Shown here in pieces: positions 19,233 through 34,200 of a stretch of 64,000 nt of DNA (positions are counted from its first letter, which is position 1; each line of letters begins with the position of its first letter). Under the pieces are notes generated by a model that made no database searches, was not told the origin of the DNA, and was given only the letters and a program-made list of their open reading frames with translations. This DNA comes from Bacteroidota bacterium (GTDB taxonomy: Bacteria > Bacteroidota > Bacteroidia > UKL13-3). Location: the NCBI GenBank assembly GCA_040388375.1, contig JAZKBU010000006.1, forward strand, positions 1 to 64,000. The letters are read 5' to 3'. The position numbers and the translations under genes were made by a program.

Positions 19233-22200
19233 TTATTCTGCTTTTACTACTTTTCTAGCGGTTAGTTTATTACCATGTAATACATGTATTAAATAAACGC
19301 CTGATTTCATATCGCTTAAATCAATTACCTGACCATCTATTCTATCGGCTTTGCCTAGAACTATTTGTGTTATTTGTTTACCTGACATATCGTAAACTGA
19401 AACAACTGTTTCATCGCTATTGGTAAACTTCGCTGTTAATTGTACTGAACTTGAAGTTGGATTTGGAGCCAACTGAACGAAGTCATTAGCAACAACATCT
19501 TTGATACCTAAACTTGTTACAGCAAACACATCGGATGTATTTTGACAACCGAGGCTATCAACTGTTACTATATAGTTTCCTGTTTGTTTTGCTTTGTGCT
19601 TGTTATTGGTAGCACCAGGAATTTCTATATTGTTTACATACCATTGGAATGTGCTTGTTGTAGCAGCAGTCATTAAGCTATCGCCTACTCTGGTAATTAT
19701 TGGTTTAGCCGGAAGGCGTTTAATCAATAATGCTGCAGTGGCGGTATCTTTTGGTTTGGTTGTACAATTAGCGGTGCTGGTCAATATACATTTAATTTCA
19801 TCACCGTAATTTACCGGTGTGGTATATTTAATGCTATCTGACCCAACTACTGTTCCATTTTTCAACCAAATGTGAGATGGTGTTGTTCCTCCATTGGCAT
19901 CGGTTGCTGTAAATACAATTGTTGTACCACTACAAACGTTATTAGCTGATTGTGTTACTGTAACTGCCGGTGTTACTGTTGGCAAAATAAATACTCTGAT
20001 TTTATTTGAAGTAACAACAGTTGGTGCAGCACAAGCTGCTGATGATGTCATTTGAACGCTTATTGAATCGTTATCGGTTAATGATGTTGAAGTGAATACT
20101 CCATTATTGGTACCTATATCTAATCCATTGCGTTTCCATTGGTATTGAGGAGTTGTTCCACCATTAACAGGAGTTGCTGTAAACTCCATTAACGCACCAA
20201 CACAAGCAGTATTAACACTTACTGTAATGTTTACTGTTGGTATTACGTTTGGCGATACAGTCATAACCACTTTATTTGATACTACTGTAGCCGGTGAAGC
20301 ACAAGCTGCTGACGAAATCATTTGTACACTAATTGAATCGTTATTGGCAATTAATGATGTAGTAAGTACTGCATTATTGGTACCTACATTCAATCCATTA
20401 CGTTTCCATTGGTATTGTACGCCTGTTCCTCCGTTGGTAGGAGTTGCTGTAAATGTAACTGGCGAGTTAACACAAACTGAAGTAGCGCTTGCAGTAATAC
20501 TTACTGTTGGTGTTACTGTTGGTGTTACTGTCATACGTATTTTGTTTGATACTACTACTGCAGGTGAAGCACAAGCTGCTGACGAAGTCATTTGTACACT
20601 GATTGAATCGTTATCAGTAAGTGATGATGTAACAAATGAAGCATTGTCAGTACCCACATCTACTCCATTACGTTTCCATTGGTACTGTACACCTGTTCCA
20701 CCATTTAATGAACTGGCAGTAAATGTAACTGACGCACCTGAACAAATTGAACTATTGCTTGCTGCAATACTTACAACCGGAACAACGGTAGTTGTTACAT
20801 TCATAACTGTTTTATTTGATACTATGTTGTTAGCACTTAAACAACCTGCGTTGCTTGTAAGTACTACATAAATGGTATCGTTATTAGCCAATGTAGTGCT
20901 TGCAAATGCTACTGAATCTGTACCAACGGTCACGCCATTTTTCTTCCATACATAATGTGGTGTGGTACCTCCATTGGTTATACTTGTATTAAACACAACG
21001 TTGGTTCCACTACAAATAGTGGTTTGGCTGGCAGTAACTGCTACTGTAGCAGTAAGAATCGGATTGATAATTAGCTTAACGCTTGCTGATGTATCTAACT
21101 GTCTGCTGATACATGTTGCATTTGAAGTTAATATAACTGTTATGCTGTCACCATCTGCAAAGGTACTTGATGTGTACTTAGCACTATCTGTACCGGCAGC
21201 TACTCCATTTTTATACCATTGGTAATGTGGTGTAGCTCCTCCGTTTACAGGAGTTGCAGTAAATTGTATTGAGGTACCTGCACAAACATTGTTTACACTA
21301 GCCGCTATAGTTACATCTGGTGCTACTATAGGGTTTACTGTAATTACTTTTTTGTTTGATACGATTGATGTTGGTACTGCACATGTTGCATTTGAAGTGT
21401 ACTCTACATAAACGGTATCGTTGTTTGTAAGTGCTGATGTAATAACGCTATCTACATTGGTAGCTATTGTTACTCCATTTTTCTTCCACAACAAGTTTGG
21501 CGTTGTTCCTCCGTTGGTAGTAGCTACGTTAAACTGAATAGCATCGCCTGCACAGATGGTTGTAGTTGCTGAAGTAACTACTGCTGTTGGCACTACTGAT
21601 GGTATAACGGTAACTCCTATTTTGTTAGAGGTAGCTGTAGTTGGTGATGGACAAACTGCGTTACTTGTAATTACTACATAAACTGAATCGTTATCTGACA
21701 AATTAGAAACAATTAATTTATCGCTATTGGTACCAATGTTTATACCTGCATTTTTCTTCCATTGGAAACTTGGTGCGGTACCTGCATTCACCGGAATTGC
21801 TGTAAAGGTATCAACTGTGCTTGCACAGAATGTTGTAGCAAAAGCGGTGATGCTTACTGATGGTGTAATAAGCGGATTAACTGTCATCTTAATTGAGTTT
21901 GATGTATCCTTACTAGGAATAGCACAACCTAAACTTGATGTTAACACTACTGTGAATGAATCGTTATGGCTGATAGTTGCAGGTGTAAATACATTGGTAT
22001 CGGTACCTACATTTACGCCATTTTGTTTCCACTGATAGCTTGGTGTTAATCCACCATTTACCGGTGTAGCTGTGAATGAAACTAAGTTACCTGCGCATAT
22101 TGTTGTAGCAGTTGTAGCAATGTTTACATCCGGTACTATTGATATACCAACATTCATTTTAACATGGTTTGAAACCACGTTGACTACTGTTGCACACAAT

Positions 22201-25200
22201 GCAGATGAACTTAAAATACAAATAACTGAATCGCCATGTGCCAGTGTAGTGCTGGTAAATGTATTGCTATTGCTTCCTACGGTAAGTCCATTGATACGCC
22301 ATTGGTATGTTGGTGTTAAACCTCCGTTGGTAGCAGTTGCAGTGAAGGTAACTGACATGCCTGAACAAATACTCGAATTGGTAGCAACCATACTTATTGT
22401 TGGTGTTACCGAACCTGTTACATTGATAGTTGAATTGGCAGTATCGTTGTTGGCATTGATATCGGTAGTTGAATTTGGCGATGCTGAGAATGCACTAATA
22501 GCAAATGTACCACCAGTAGTAAAGTTATAATTACCCAATACTATCTGTGCACTGGTATTACCTGATGTTAATGTGCCTGTCCAAGAATATGTTGGTTGAC
22601 TAACACCATTAATGGTCCAATAAATAACAGCATTGTTTACGGTTTGATTACCATAGTTTTTCAATTTTACCACTATGTTTTTAGTTGTACCACAGAAATT
22701 GGTTGTTGGTGAATCAACACTTAACACACCAATATCCATAGATGAGAAGTATTCATCAGCTCCAATATCTGGAGGTGAAAGACGTGTTTCTCCATCTATA
22801 TCTGTAGTAACTGCTGGTATAGCTATTCCTTTACTTGTGCTGTTAGTTAAATGTAAATCTTTTGTAGACGTAAACGGAATGCTTACGTTGTATGAGTTAG
22901 CATTGTAACCTCCTCCTCCTACATAGGTACCAGTAGTGTAAGTTGTTCCATTCAGGTTAATTAAGTTAGCAGCAGCTCCGTTATAGAAGTTATTGTAATT
23001 AAATGTTGCAATGGTTGCTGTTCCTCCTAAATAGAATGGAATACCTGTTCCTGTTGTAGCGGTGTAGTTAAAGATATTATTTCTGATATCTAAAGTCAAG
23101 TTAGTGTAATAGTACAAACTAGCTGCAGCGTATTGTGCATTGTTAGTTGCAAAATCTAAGTTCACTGTGTTATTGAAGATATTCCAGAAATCGCTGTACT
23201 GCCAGTATAAACCTGATGCAGCTGTGCTTCTGAATCCGCCTCCGATCATATTGTTTACAAAACGGCTACGATTAGCTGATGATGTGCCACTGGCAAAATA
23301 TAAATATGCTCCATACTGACCAGCTCCTGATATTCTGTTGTTACTAATATCGTGGAAGTTGATGCCTGTATTGTAGCAATTGTTCAAACTTAAACCTGAT
23401 GAACCAGTTGTTCCGTTTATTCTTACATTAACTGTATTATTCAAAAATTTAAATCCTTCTGCATAGTAAGCATATACGGCTGTGTAATATGAACTGTCTA
23501 TGCTATTCAGTCTGAATTTATTATTTTGTGAATAAGGAGTTGAAGTACGACCGTAATAGTAAACTGAATAGTAACCTGAATAAATTCTGTTACTGTCAAT
23601 TTCTATATTACTAATACTAGTTCCATTTTGTGTTAAGTTGGTTAAATCACTGCTACCATTAATCAATAACGGAATAAAGTATTGCGAAGTTCCATTGGCT
23701 CCTGTTCCGTTTATTCTGATATTACAGTTTTTAATTTTAACAACATTACTTGCTCCTAATAAATGAACAGCTACACCATAAGTTGTACCTGCAGTTTGGA
23801 TGGTCATATTGTAGAAGTTAATGTATGGAGAAGAGTTTAATCTAAGTGTATGTGCATTGGTAGTTGTAGTTGCGTTATAGGTTAATACAACTCCAGTTCT
23901 AGATTGTCCTATAAAGGTTACGGTAGTACTATCGTTTACACCATTGATAGCGTTGATATTTACCTGCTCATTATAGGTACCATCAGCAACTGTAAATGTA
24001 ACCGGTGCAACTATTCCTCCACACTGTAATGCACTTGCAGCTGCAGTAAATGAAGTAAAGTTACTTGCACCACTACCAGCAGCATCAATAGTATAGCTAC
24101 CTGCCATAGCCGGACAAAGCGGTCCTACTGTTAATGTATCGTCTAAGTTGTTTCCATCGGTTGTTCCATTTGGCAACGAAGTGTACGCTTTAACTGTATA
24201 AGCTGTTCCTATTGCAATGTTAAAGGTTGTAGTAAATGTTACCAATGTAGTATCGCAAGGGTTTAACGTACCTGACCAACTTTGTGTTACCGGTATATCA
24301 CCGTTTACGCTGTAGTTAATATCGGCACTTGTTACAATGGTATTTCCTAAATTAGAAATAATAACTGAAACGGTTTGTGCTCCTGCTGTAATTGGAGATA
24401 ATGGTGATAACATAGCGGCAACACCAATATTGTTGTTAACACCTCCTGTTACTTCATCGGCTCCCATATCTGGCGGATTGTTTCTTACGTTACCGTCTAT
24501 ATCTGTCGTAACGGTAGCTATTGCAATACCATTGTTACAACCATTGCCTACATGTAAATCTCTTTTCGAGGTAAACAATGGATCTCTGTTAATAGAGTTG
24601 GCATTATAACCACCACCACCTACAAATGTTGCAGGGCTGTAATTTGAACCAATAGTAATTAGGGTTGAAGGACTACCTGCTTTGTAGTAATTATTATAGT
24701 TTACTGTTGCTACGTTTGTTGCAGTAGGCACATTTAAAGCAATGGCTTGCGAAGCAGCGTCAGTAATGCTAAATATATTATTACGAACATTGATAGCTGA
24801 TGAATTGGTTATGTTTAACAATCCGGTAGCTGCTGATATGGCTGTATCTGAATTTATTGAGTTATGATCAATATTCAAATAATTACCATAGTCTAAATAA
24901 ATACCATTGTGTGAAGATGTATTTCTAAATCCACCACCTATCATATTATTGTTTATACGTGAAGGATTACTAAACGAACCGTATACAAAGTAGTTATAAA
25001 TTCCATACTGGCCCATATCATATATTTTATTGCCGGTAACTTCATGTAACATACTACCTGAAGTAAGACAGAAATACAAGTAGATACCAGTAGATGTATT
25101 TGGACCTAATGGCCACATGTTAATGATATTGTTTTGTACTTTAACTTCTGTATTGTTATAAATATAGATACCATAATTGGTCGGATTGTTTAAAGTATTA

Positions 25201-28200
25201 CCTCTAAATCTATTAGCGGTACCATTGTTATTATAATCCCAGATTGAAGCATAACTTCCATTGATTACGCTACTGTCTATTTCAATACTATCAACCAAGG
25301 TGTTTGATGTAGATGAATTTAATGCACCTGAAACAACCACATTGATATAATTAGCTGAATTTGATGTAGCACCCACTCCAGTAACTTCTATAATAGAATT
25401 TTTAATTTTTATATTGTTACTGTTTCCATAAATATGGACTGGCCAAGCATATGTTGCATTTGTATTGCGAACGGTCAAGTTTCTAAACTGTATAAATGAA
25501 GTATTATCAAATCTTACAGTATGACGTGAGTTGGCAGTAGTAGTACCGTTTACTAATATCCTGGTTGCAGCATTTCCTATACCACCATCAAATACAACGG
25601 TGTTGGTAACAGAAGCTCCCGGAATGGTTGGTATAACTATTTGCTCGTTATAAGTAGCTGCAGCCACATCAAATGTAACCGGACCGCTTATTCCACCACA
25701 TAATAAAGCTGTTATAGCATTACCAAATGAAGTATAGTTAGTTGCACCACTTCCTGTAGGATTAATAGTATAAGCACCAGCCATTCCCACACAAATTGGA
25801 GGTATTACTAAAGTGTCGTTTACGTTATATACATCAGGATTACCATTTGGTGTTTCTGTGTATACTTTAATACCGTATGTGCTTCCGCCAACAAAATTAA
25901 ATTGGTTTGCGCCTGTAAATGTAACGGTATCAAAACCACAAGGTAAAATAGTATCTGGGAAAGTTACACTAACTGGAGCACCATTATTAATTGAATATTT
26001 AACGGTTCCACCTATTACGGTATTTGAGCCATAATTTTTAACTATTACTATAATGTCTGATAAACCTGAAACAATAGGTATACTAGGTTGTAACATAGCT
26101 TTTACACCTATATCATCAACACCTGAAGGTAATTCATCAGCTCCTATATCGGCAAAACTAGCACGTACGTGACCGTCAATATCCATTGTTACACCAAGAC
26201 TATCTCCGTTGTAGCAACCATCTACTATATGTAAGTTTCTGGCTCCTAAAAATAACGGATTTCTAGAAATAGAGCTGTTATTATAAGATCCGCTTGTAAA
26301 GTTGGTTAAGTTGTAGTTACCTGCTAAATACAATAATGTATTGGTACCTGTTAAACCTGCTTTATAGTAGTTGTTGTAGTTAATTGAACCTGCTCCTGCA
26401 ACGTAAGTGGTACTTGGTATATACATTGGTAAACCTGTTCCGCTTGTTGCAGTGTATGCTAATACATTATTCTTAATAGCATTGTTACTACCTGAATTTA
26501 TGAATAAGGCTGCATACTGTGCATTGTTAGTTGAAGCATCTAAGCTTACTGAGTTTTGGAAAATATCCCAAGTATTTCCTGATAAGAATATACCGTAACT
26601 GTTAGATGAAGTAAAGCCTCCGCCTACCATGTTGTTCCAAATACGTGAACGGCTGCTTGATGAGCTTGAGTTATTAATATAAATACCAGACTGTGTAGCA
26701 TCGGTAATTTTGTTACCATTAATTTCATGGAAATTAGTAGTGGTGGCAATACAGTTATTAATGTATAAACCGTTACCGTTTTGCGAAGCATTTACACCAG
26801 TTCTGTTAACTACAGTATTATTGTTTAAAACAAATCCATCCTGGCTATATAAATACACGCCATAGTAGTATGCTCCGTTAACGTTGTTACCTCTTACCAA
26901 TGTTCCAGTGCTTTGTGTAGTACTGTTACCATATAACATAATACCGTAATATCCATTGTTAATGGTATTAGAATCTATTACGACATTCTGCAATAATAAT
27001 TGTGTTGTTTCGTTTGTTGCAGAACCGCTTCCAACTATACCAATAAATGTGTTATTAGTACTACTTGCAGCATTAACGCCTGCAATATCAACAATACAAT
27101 TTTTAACGCTATTGTTATGTGCTGCACCGAAGTAATGAACACCCCAACCGTATGATGCACCTGTTGTTTGAATAGTTAAGTTTCTGAAGTTAACATACTG
27201 ACAAGCGTTGAATCTTACTGTGTGACGCAAGTTGTTAATAGATGCGCCATAAGTTAAAATACGTGTTGCAGCATTGTTTGTTCCTCCATCAAACGTAATG
27301 GTATTAATAGCGCTTGTACCTGTTATATTGGTAATATCCAATTGCTCGGTATAAGTACCTGCTGCTACGTTAAAGGTAACAGGGCCCGTAATACCTGCAC
27401 AAACCATACTGCTTAATGCTGCACCAAATGATGTAAAGTTACTAGCACCACTTCCTGTTGCATTAATAGTATACACACCATTTAAAGGACCACATAAGCT
27501 TGGGTTAATGGTATCGTTTCCTTTAAAGTTATCGCTTACTCCGTTTGGTAACGATGTATAAACAATAGCATTGGTAACTCCACCAAAATTAAATTGTTGT
27601 GCTCCTGTAAACGTAACTGTTTGTGTGCTACAAGGCAACAATGTTATACCTGTTAAGGCTTGTGTTACCGGACCTAAGCCGTTAATATTATAAGTTACAT
27701 TTAACGAAGTAATAGTATTTGTACCAAAGTTTTTAACCACTACTGTTATGTTTTGTAAACCTGGAGTAATTGGTTGTGTTGGTGCCGTTAAAGCTACTAC
27801 ACCTGCATCGTTAGTTAATGCTTCGTCCGCTCCAATATCTGGTGGTGTATTTCTTGTATCACCATCAATATCAGTAGGAACACCAGCTATAGCAACACCT
27901 TTCATACAACCACCAGTTCTTAAGTTAAATTTACTTGCAAACTGTGGATTTACATTTAATGAATTGGCATTCATACTACCTCCACCTACAAAGGTTGATG
28001 TAGTATAGGTTGCAGAATTATAATACAACAAATTGTTTGTTGCTGCATTGAAATAGTTATTGTAGTTTAATGCAACAGCACTGTTACTTAAATAGAAAGG
28101 TAAACCTGTTCCTGTAGCTGCACTATAAACAAAATGATTATTTCTGATATCAAGTGTTGAGTAATTGGCACTGAACGCTGACAGGGTATTAGATGTTGTT

Positions 28201-31200
28201 GCAAAATCTAAATTAACACTGTTGTTCCAAACATCCCAATAGTCGCCATAGTATAAATATAAACCGGTAGAACTTGGCGATCTGAATCCGCCACCAATCA
28301 TATTATTTACAATTTTACCTCTTGAACCTGTTACGTTATTACTAAAGTAAATATACATTCCATACTGGCCTGCATTGATTACTTTATTATTAGATATTTC
28401 ATGGAAGTTACTACCTGTACTGTTACTTACGTATAAATAAACACCTGTTGAGTTAACTGATCCGTTTACACGAATATTAATGGTGTTGTTTTTAACTTTA
28501 ACCCCATCTTGGTAGTAAGCATAGAATCCATAGTAATAAGAGCTATCTATTTTATTAAATCTATAGTTGTTATTAGATGAAAGCGGAGTATTTGAAGCAC
28601 CAAACACTAGTATTCCGTAGTAACCGTAACTAATTTTATTACTGTCTATTTCTAATCCGGTAATATAGTTTCCGTTAGTTGTAGGTGATTGTACGTTGTT
28701 AAATCCATTTACCAATATACCTATATAAGCACTTCCTGTACTTGTTTGTCCGGCACTACCAAAAGTAATAATACAATTTTTTACTTTACTTGAGTTACTT
28801 CCGCCAAACACATGAACCGGATTACCAAATGTAGCACCATTTGATATAATGGTTAAGTTTAATATGCTTACAAATGGTGAGCTGTTTAACTGAATAGTAT
28901 GAGCTGATGTATTAACAGTTGGTGTAAATGTTACTGTTCTTGTTGCTGCACTACCTCCGTCAAACACAACTGTGTTAACAGCGCTTGCTCCCGCTATGCT
29001 ATTAATAGTAACTTGTTCGTTGTAAGTACCCGGAGCAATATTAAATACTACCGGTCCTACTACGCCACCACATGAAATAGCATTGGCTGCTGCACTGATT
29101 GAAGTAAAGTTACTTGCACCACTTCCACTTGGGTTAATGGTATAAACACCACTAAATGCAGTACAGAAAGTTGATGTAGTAGTATCGTTTACTCTATTAG
29201 CATCAGTAACACTATTAGGTTGCTCTGAATATGCTTTTAAAACATATGAAGTACCAAAAGCAAAAGTAAACTGGTTGCTTCCTGTAAATACTATCGATGT
29301 AGTATCGCATGGAGCTAATGAACCTGTCCAGTTAATTGTTTTTAATGAGCCTCCGTTTACTGTATATTTTATGTTAGCTGATGTAATGGTGTTAGCACCA
29401 AAATTATTCAGTCTTACACGTACATCTTGTGTACCGGCAGTAAATGGTAATTGAGGAGCCATTATAAATGATACACCTATGTCATTGTTAATTGAACCAA
29501 TATATTCATCGGCTCCTATATCTGGAGGAGTACTTCTAAAGTGTCCGTCAATATCAGTTGTTACACTGGCTAATGCCGTTCCGTTTATACAACCTGAGCC
29601 AATATGTAAATCGGTAGTTGAGGTAAATCCAGGATTTTGATTACGTGACCCTGCATTGTATCCACCTCCGCCTATAAAGTTACTCGATGTATAAGTTGTT
29701 GTTCCAACTGTTACTAAGTTACTGCTTGCATTGTTAACGTAATTGTTAAAATCAAGTGTAGTTAATACAGAACCGGCTGAAGCATTGAAAGCCATTCCAG
29801 CTCCTGAAGCAGCCGAATATACAAGCATGTTATTTCTTATATCGTGTGTACCACCTGCTTGTACATACATAGCTGATGAAGTAGCTGTAGTAGTAGGGTA
29901 ATCAAGATTTACTGAGTTATTGAAAATATCCCAATAGTTTAAGTTACTGCAATACAAACCAACAGCAGAAGCATTTCTAAATGTACCACCAATCATATTA
30001 TTAGCACATAAAGAACGGTAAGCTGAACTTGATGAATAGGTATAATATAAATACATACCATATTGTCCTGCATTGCTAATTTTATTGTTTGTTACTGTAA
30101 ATGCATTGGTTCCTTGTCCAAAGTTAAAGTATAAATATACTCCTTGTGAATTAGCCGAACCATTGATACGCATATTTACAGTATTGTTATGGAAAGTTAA
30201 TCCGTTGTTGTAATAAGTGTAAATACCATAATAATAAGCACTATCAATAGTATTTTTTCTCATTAACGTATTGGTTAAATAAGGGCTACCTGTATTACTG
30301 CTTAATACTATACCATAGTATCCGTTTACTAAACGATTACTGTCTATTTCAAGTCCACTTGCTTGCGAACCTGAAGCTGTTATGTTATTACCATCAGCAT
30401 TGTTGTTTACAACAATTGGTGCATAAGAACCCGAAGCTGAAGTAGCAGCAGCACCTGTAATCTGAACAATACAGTTTTTAATTTTAATATTGCTGGCAGC
30501 ACCCATTATATGGACACCACTACCGTAGCTTGTACCATTATTCTGAATATTTAAATTTCTGAAAATAATGTTCGAAGCACCATTTATCCTGATAGTATGA
30601 TACTCTGTATTTACTGTAGGAGCAAAAGTAATTATCCTGTTTGCAGCACTATCACCATCAAAAGTAATGGTGTTTGTTAAGCTTGAACCGGCAATAGCAG
30701 GTAATGTTATTTGCTCAGTATAAGTACCGGCAGCTACTGTAAATTTAACAGGACCACTAATTCCACCACACGTTAAAGCATTGGCAGCAGTAGTAAACGA
30801 AGTAAAATTGTTTACACCTGATCCGGTTGCATTGATAGTATAATTTCCGTTTAAGAAAACACAACTTGGTCCTAAAATTATGGTATCGTTTGATGTTTTA
30901 GGATCTGCAGTTAAGTTTGGATTAGAAGTATAAGCTGTAATTTGATAAGCTGTACCCATAGCAAAGTTATACTGATTAGCTCCGGTAAATGAAACACTCA
31001 CAGTATCGCATGGAGCCAATGTACCGCTCCAAGCAATTGTTTTAGCTAAACTTCCATTTACACTATAACTTACGTTGGCTGATGTAATAGCATTTGAGCC
31101 AAAGTTTTTAAGCACAACGCGTATATCTTGTAAACCAACGGTAAAAGGAGCAATGCTTACTAATCCTACATCGTTATTAGCACCAGCAAACTCATCAGCA

Positions 31201-34200
31201 CCAACGTTTGGAATACCGGCACGTGTTTGTCCGTCTATATCATCAACCAAACCTAAGTTAGTACCTTTTGTACAACCTTCTAAAACGTGTAAATCAGTTG
31301 CTGAAACCCAGTTAGGATTTTTGTTAAACGAAGCAGTATTAAAACCTCCTCCATTTAAATAATTGTTGGCATTATAGTAAGTACCGGCTAAGTAAACCAG
31401 GTTATTACTAGCAGCATTAGCTCTGTAATAGTTATTATTATCTAACCTGAAAATACCACTTGGCAATGCACCAACATATACCGGCAAACCAATATTTGTT
31501 GGACCACCAGTAGTGGCAAAAATATTGTTTCTTACATCAATACTTGCACCACTGTATAAGTATAATGCTGCATATTGTTCGCTACCGGTTTGTAAAAAGT
31601 CTACATTCACCGAGTTATTAAATACATCAACATTATTACTGTATTGTAAGCTAATTCCATAGCTTCCGTTTACTTTAAAACCACCCGCAAGCATATTGTT
31701 TGCTATACTATGGCGAGCATTGCTACTTCCAAAGTAATAAGCATAAATACCATAATTACCTGCGTTTGTTATTTTATTTGCATTTACCGTATGGAAATTA
31801 GTACCTGTTGTGTAGCAGAAATATAAATACAATCCGTATGAACTAACACCAGTTACACTACGCATGTTAATGTTGTTATTGCTTATATTCATTCCATCCT
31901 GGTAATAAAAATAACCACCGGTGTTATAAGCATTCACAATATTGTTTCTTCTGAATTTATTATTGAAAGCATAAGGAGTACCGGTAACACTATAAGCATA
32001 AATACCATAGTATCCATTATTAATGGTATTACTGTCAAACTCTAAATTGTTTACCTGCGAACCGGTGGTTAACGAAGTAATTGAAGTTGAGTTATTGATA
32101 ATTACAGGAACATAATTAGCAGAAGTACTGGTAGCTCCAGTTCCTGTAATTTCCATCACACAATTTTTAAATTTACTAAAATTACTGTTACCTAATACAT
32201 GTACCGCAGCAGCATAAGTTGCACCGCCTGCACGTATAGTTAAGTTTCTGAAAATAATATTAGAAGCAACGTTTAATCTTACCGTCCAGAAATTAGTTGT
32301 TGTATTAGCAGCAGTATCTATAATTCTTGTTGCTGCATTTCCTGCACCACCATCAAACGTAATAGTATTGATATTGCTATTACCTGTAACATTGGTAATA
32401 TTAACCTGCTCGTTATAAGTAGCAGCAGATACTACAAAAGTAACTGCGCCAGATACACCGGCTGTGTTTAATGCATTAACTGCAGCTCTGAAACTGGTAA
32501 AGTTAGTTCCACCGCTACCACCACTTGGGTTAATAGTATAAATTCCTTTTAACGAAGTAATTTTAGGCCCAACATTAACAGTATCGTTTATTAAATTGTC
32601 ATCGTTACTGCTATTTGGTTGGTGTATATATACTTTAAATGTAGTTAATACGGCAGGTAATATATTAGCTCTTTTCGATCCGTCCAATACAATTTGCATC
32701 ACATCATTAGTAGCTAAACTTAATCCGCTAAATAATGAATCTTGCATATTTGCACCGTTCACGGTGTGGCGAAGGTTAAAGCTGTTAATAGTAGTAGCTC
32801 CAAAGTTTTTAACCGTTAATACCACATTTTGTAAACCGGCTGACAAGAAAGTATCAGGTGACATTACAGAAACAATTCCTAAGTCGGTAGTAGCACTTGA
32901 AGCTTTTTCATAAGCACCGATAGTAGGTGGGTTATTACGTTGTACGTTTAAAATATCAGTAGGCACTGCTGCCAGTAAAATACCATTAAGAGCAACTGTT
33001 GGTAATAGGTCTCTGGTAGCTGTATAAAGAGGATTGATACGAGAAGAATTTAATCCTCCAGAAGTAGCTGTGTTATAGGCTAAAGTATCATAGTTAGTTC
33101 CATTTACCTGAATATGTTGTAAACCCAATACTGTTTTATGATAGTTGTTGTAATTAAGTGCACTAAATGTTACACCAGAAACAGCACGGAAAGGATACAT
33201 GTTAATACTAGCCGATGGATGCGTAATAGCAAAATTGTTATTTCTACAATCGTTAACAGTACTACCTGTAAAATAAATAGCCGATGCGGTACCTGTAGCA
33301 GCATTGTCAATATTTACAGAGTTATTCCAAATATTCCAGTAATTTGATGAAGTAAAATACATACCGTAAGGAGTTGCATTTCTGAATCCTCCACCAAAAC
33401 TATTGTTAATCATTTGCGAACGCGAAGCTGCAATACCCGAGCTACCTGTAACATAAATACCATACAAAGCAGCATCGGTAATTTTGTTTCTGTTTATTTC
33501 AGCCGTTGAAGTTGCATTACTGCTAATAGTAGCCAAATAAATACCTTGACTGGTTGTAGAAGCCGCAACTGTACGCATCTCAACCAAGTTGTTGTTAATT
33601 TTAGGAGCTATAATATTGCTCACATAAATACCATTTAAGTTAGCACTATCAGCAATATTGTATCTATAAGCAATACCTGTATTGGTTCCATTACCCATTA
33701 AATAAGTAGAAGTATGTCCACCTACAATACGGTTACTGTCTATTTCAATATTGCTTGATGCACTTGTTCCACTCGTAGCATTAGGAGCAGAAGCAAAATT
33801 GTTCAATACAATACCTACATAATTATCACTTGTTCCAGTTAAACCATTTCCACCCACAAAATCAATTACACAATTTTTAACTTTAATAGTATTACATGTT
33901 CCAAAAATATGTAATGGCCAGGCAGTTGTTGTTCCACTTCCTCTTATGGTTAAGTTATTTAAAGTAACAAACTGCGTGTTGTTTAAACGTAAAGTATAAG
34001 GTAAAGCAGTTGTTGTTGCTGCAAAGTTAACAATACATGTTGGAGCATTACCCGCACCACCATCAAAAGTAATAGTATTAACCGCACTTGCACCATTTAC
34101 AGTCGTTAAATCTAACTGTCCTGTATAAGTTCCCGGCATTACATTAAACACTACTGGCCCGCTTATTCCACCACAAGTTAATGCAGTAACAGCCGATGTA

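Noticed and set aside
20227-20871. 214-codon plus-strand frame inside the giant gene
   Set aside because: It is the reverse reading of the Ig-like repeats with the same 270-nt period; no independent coding character.
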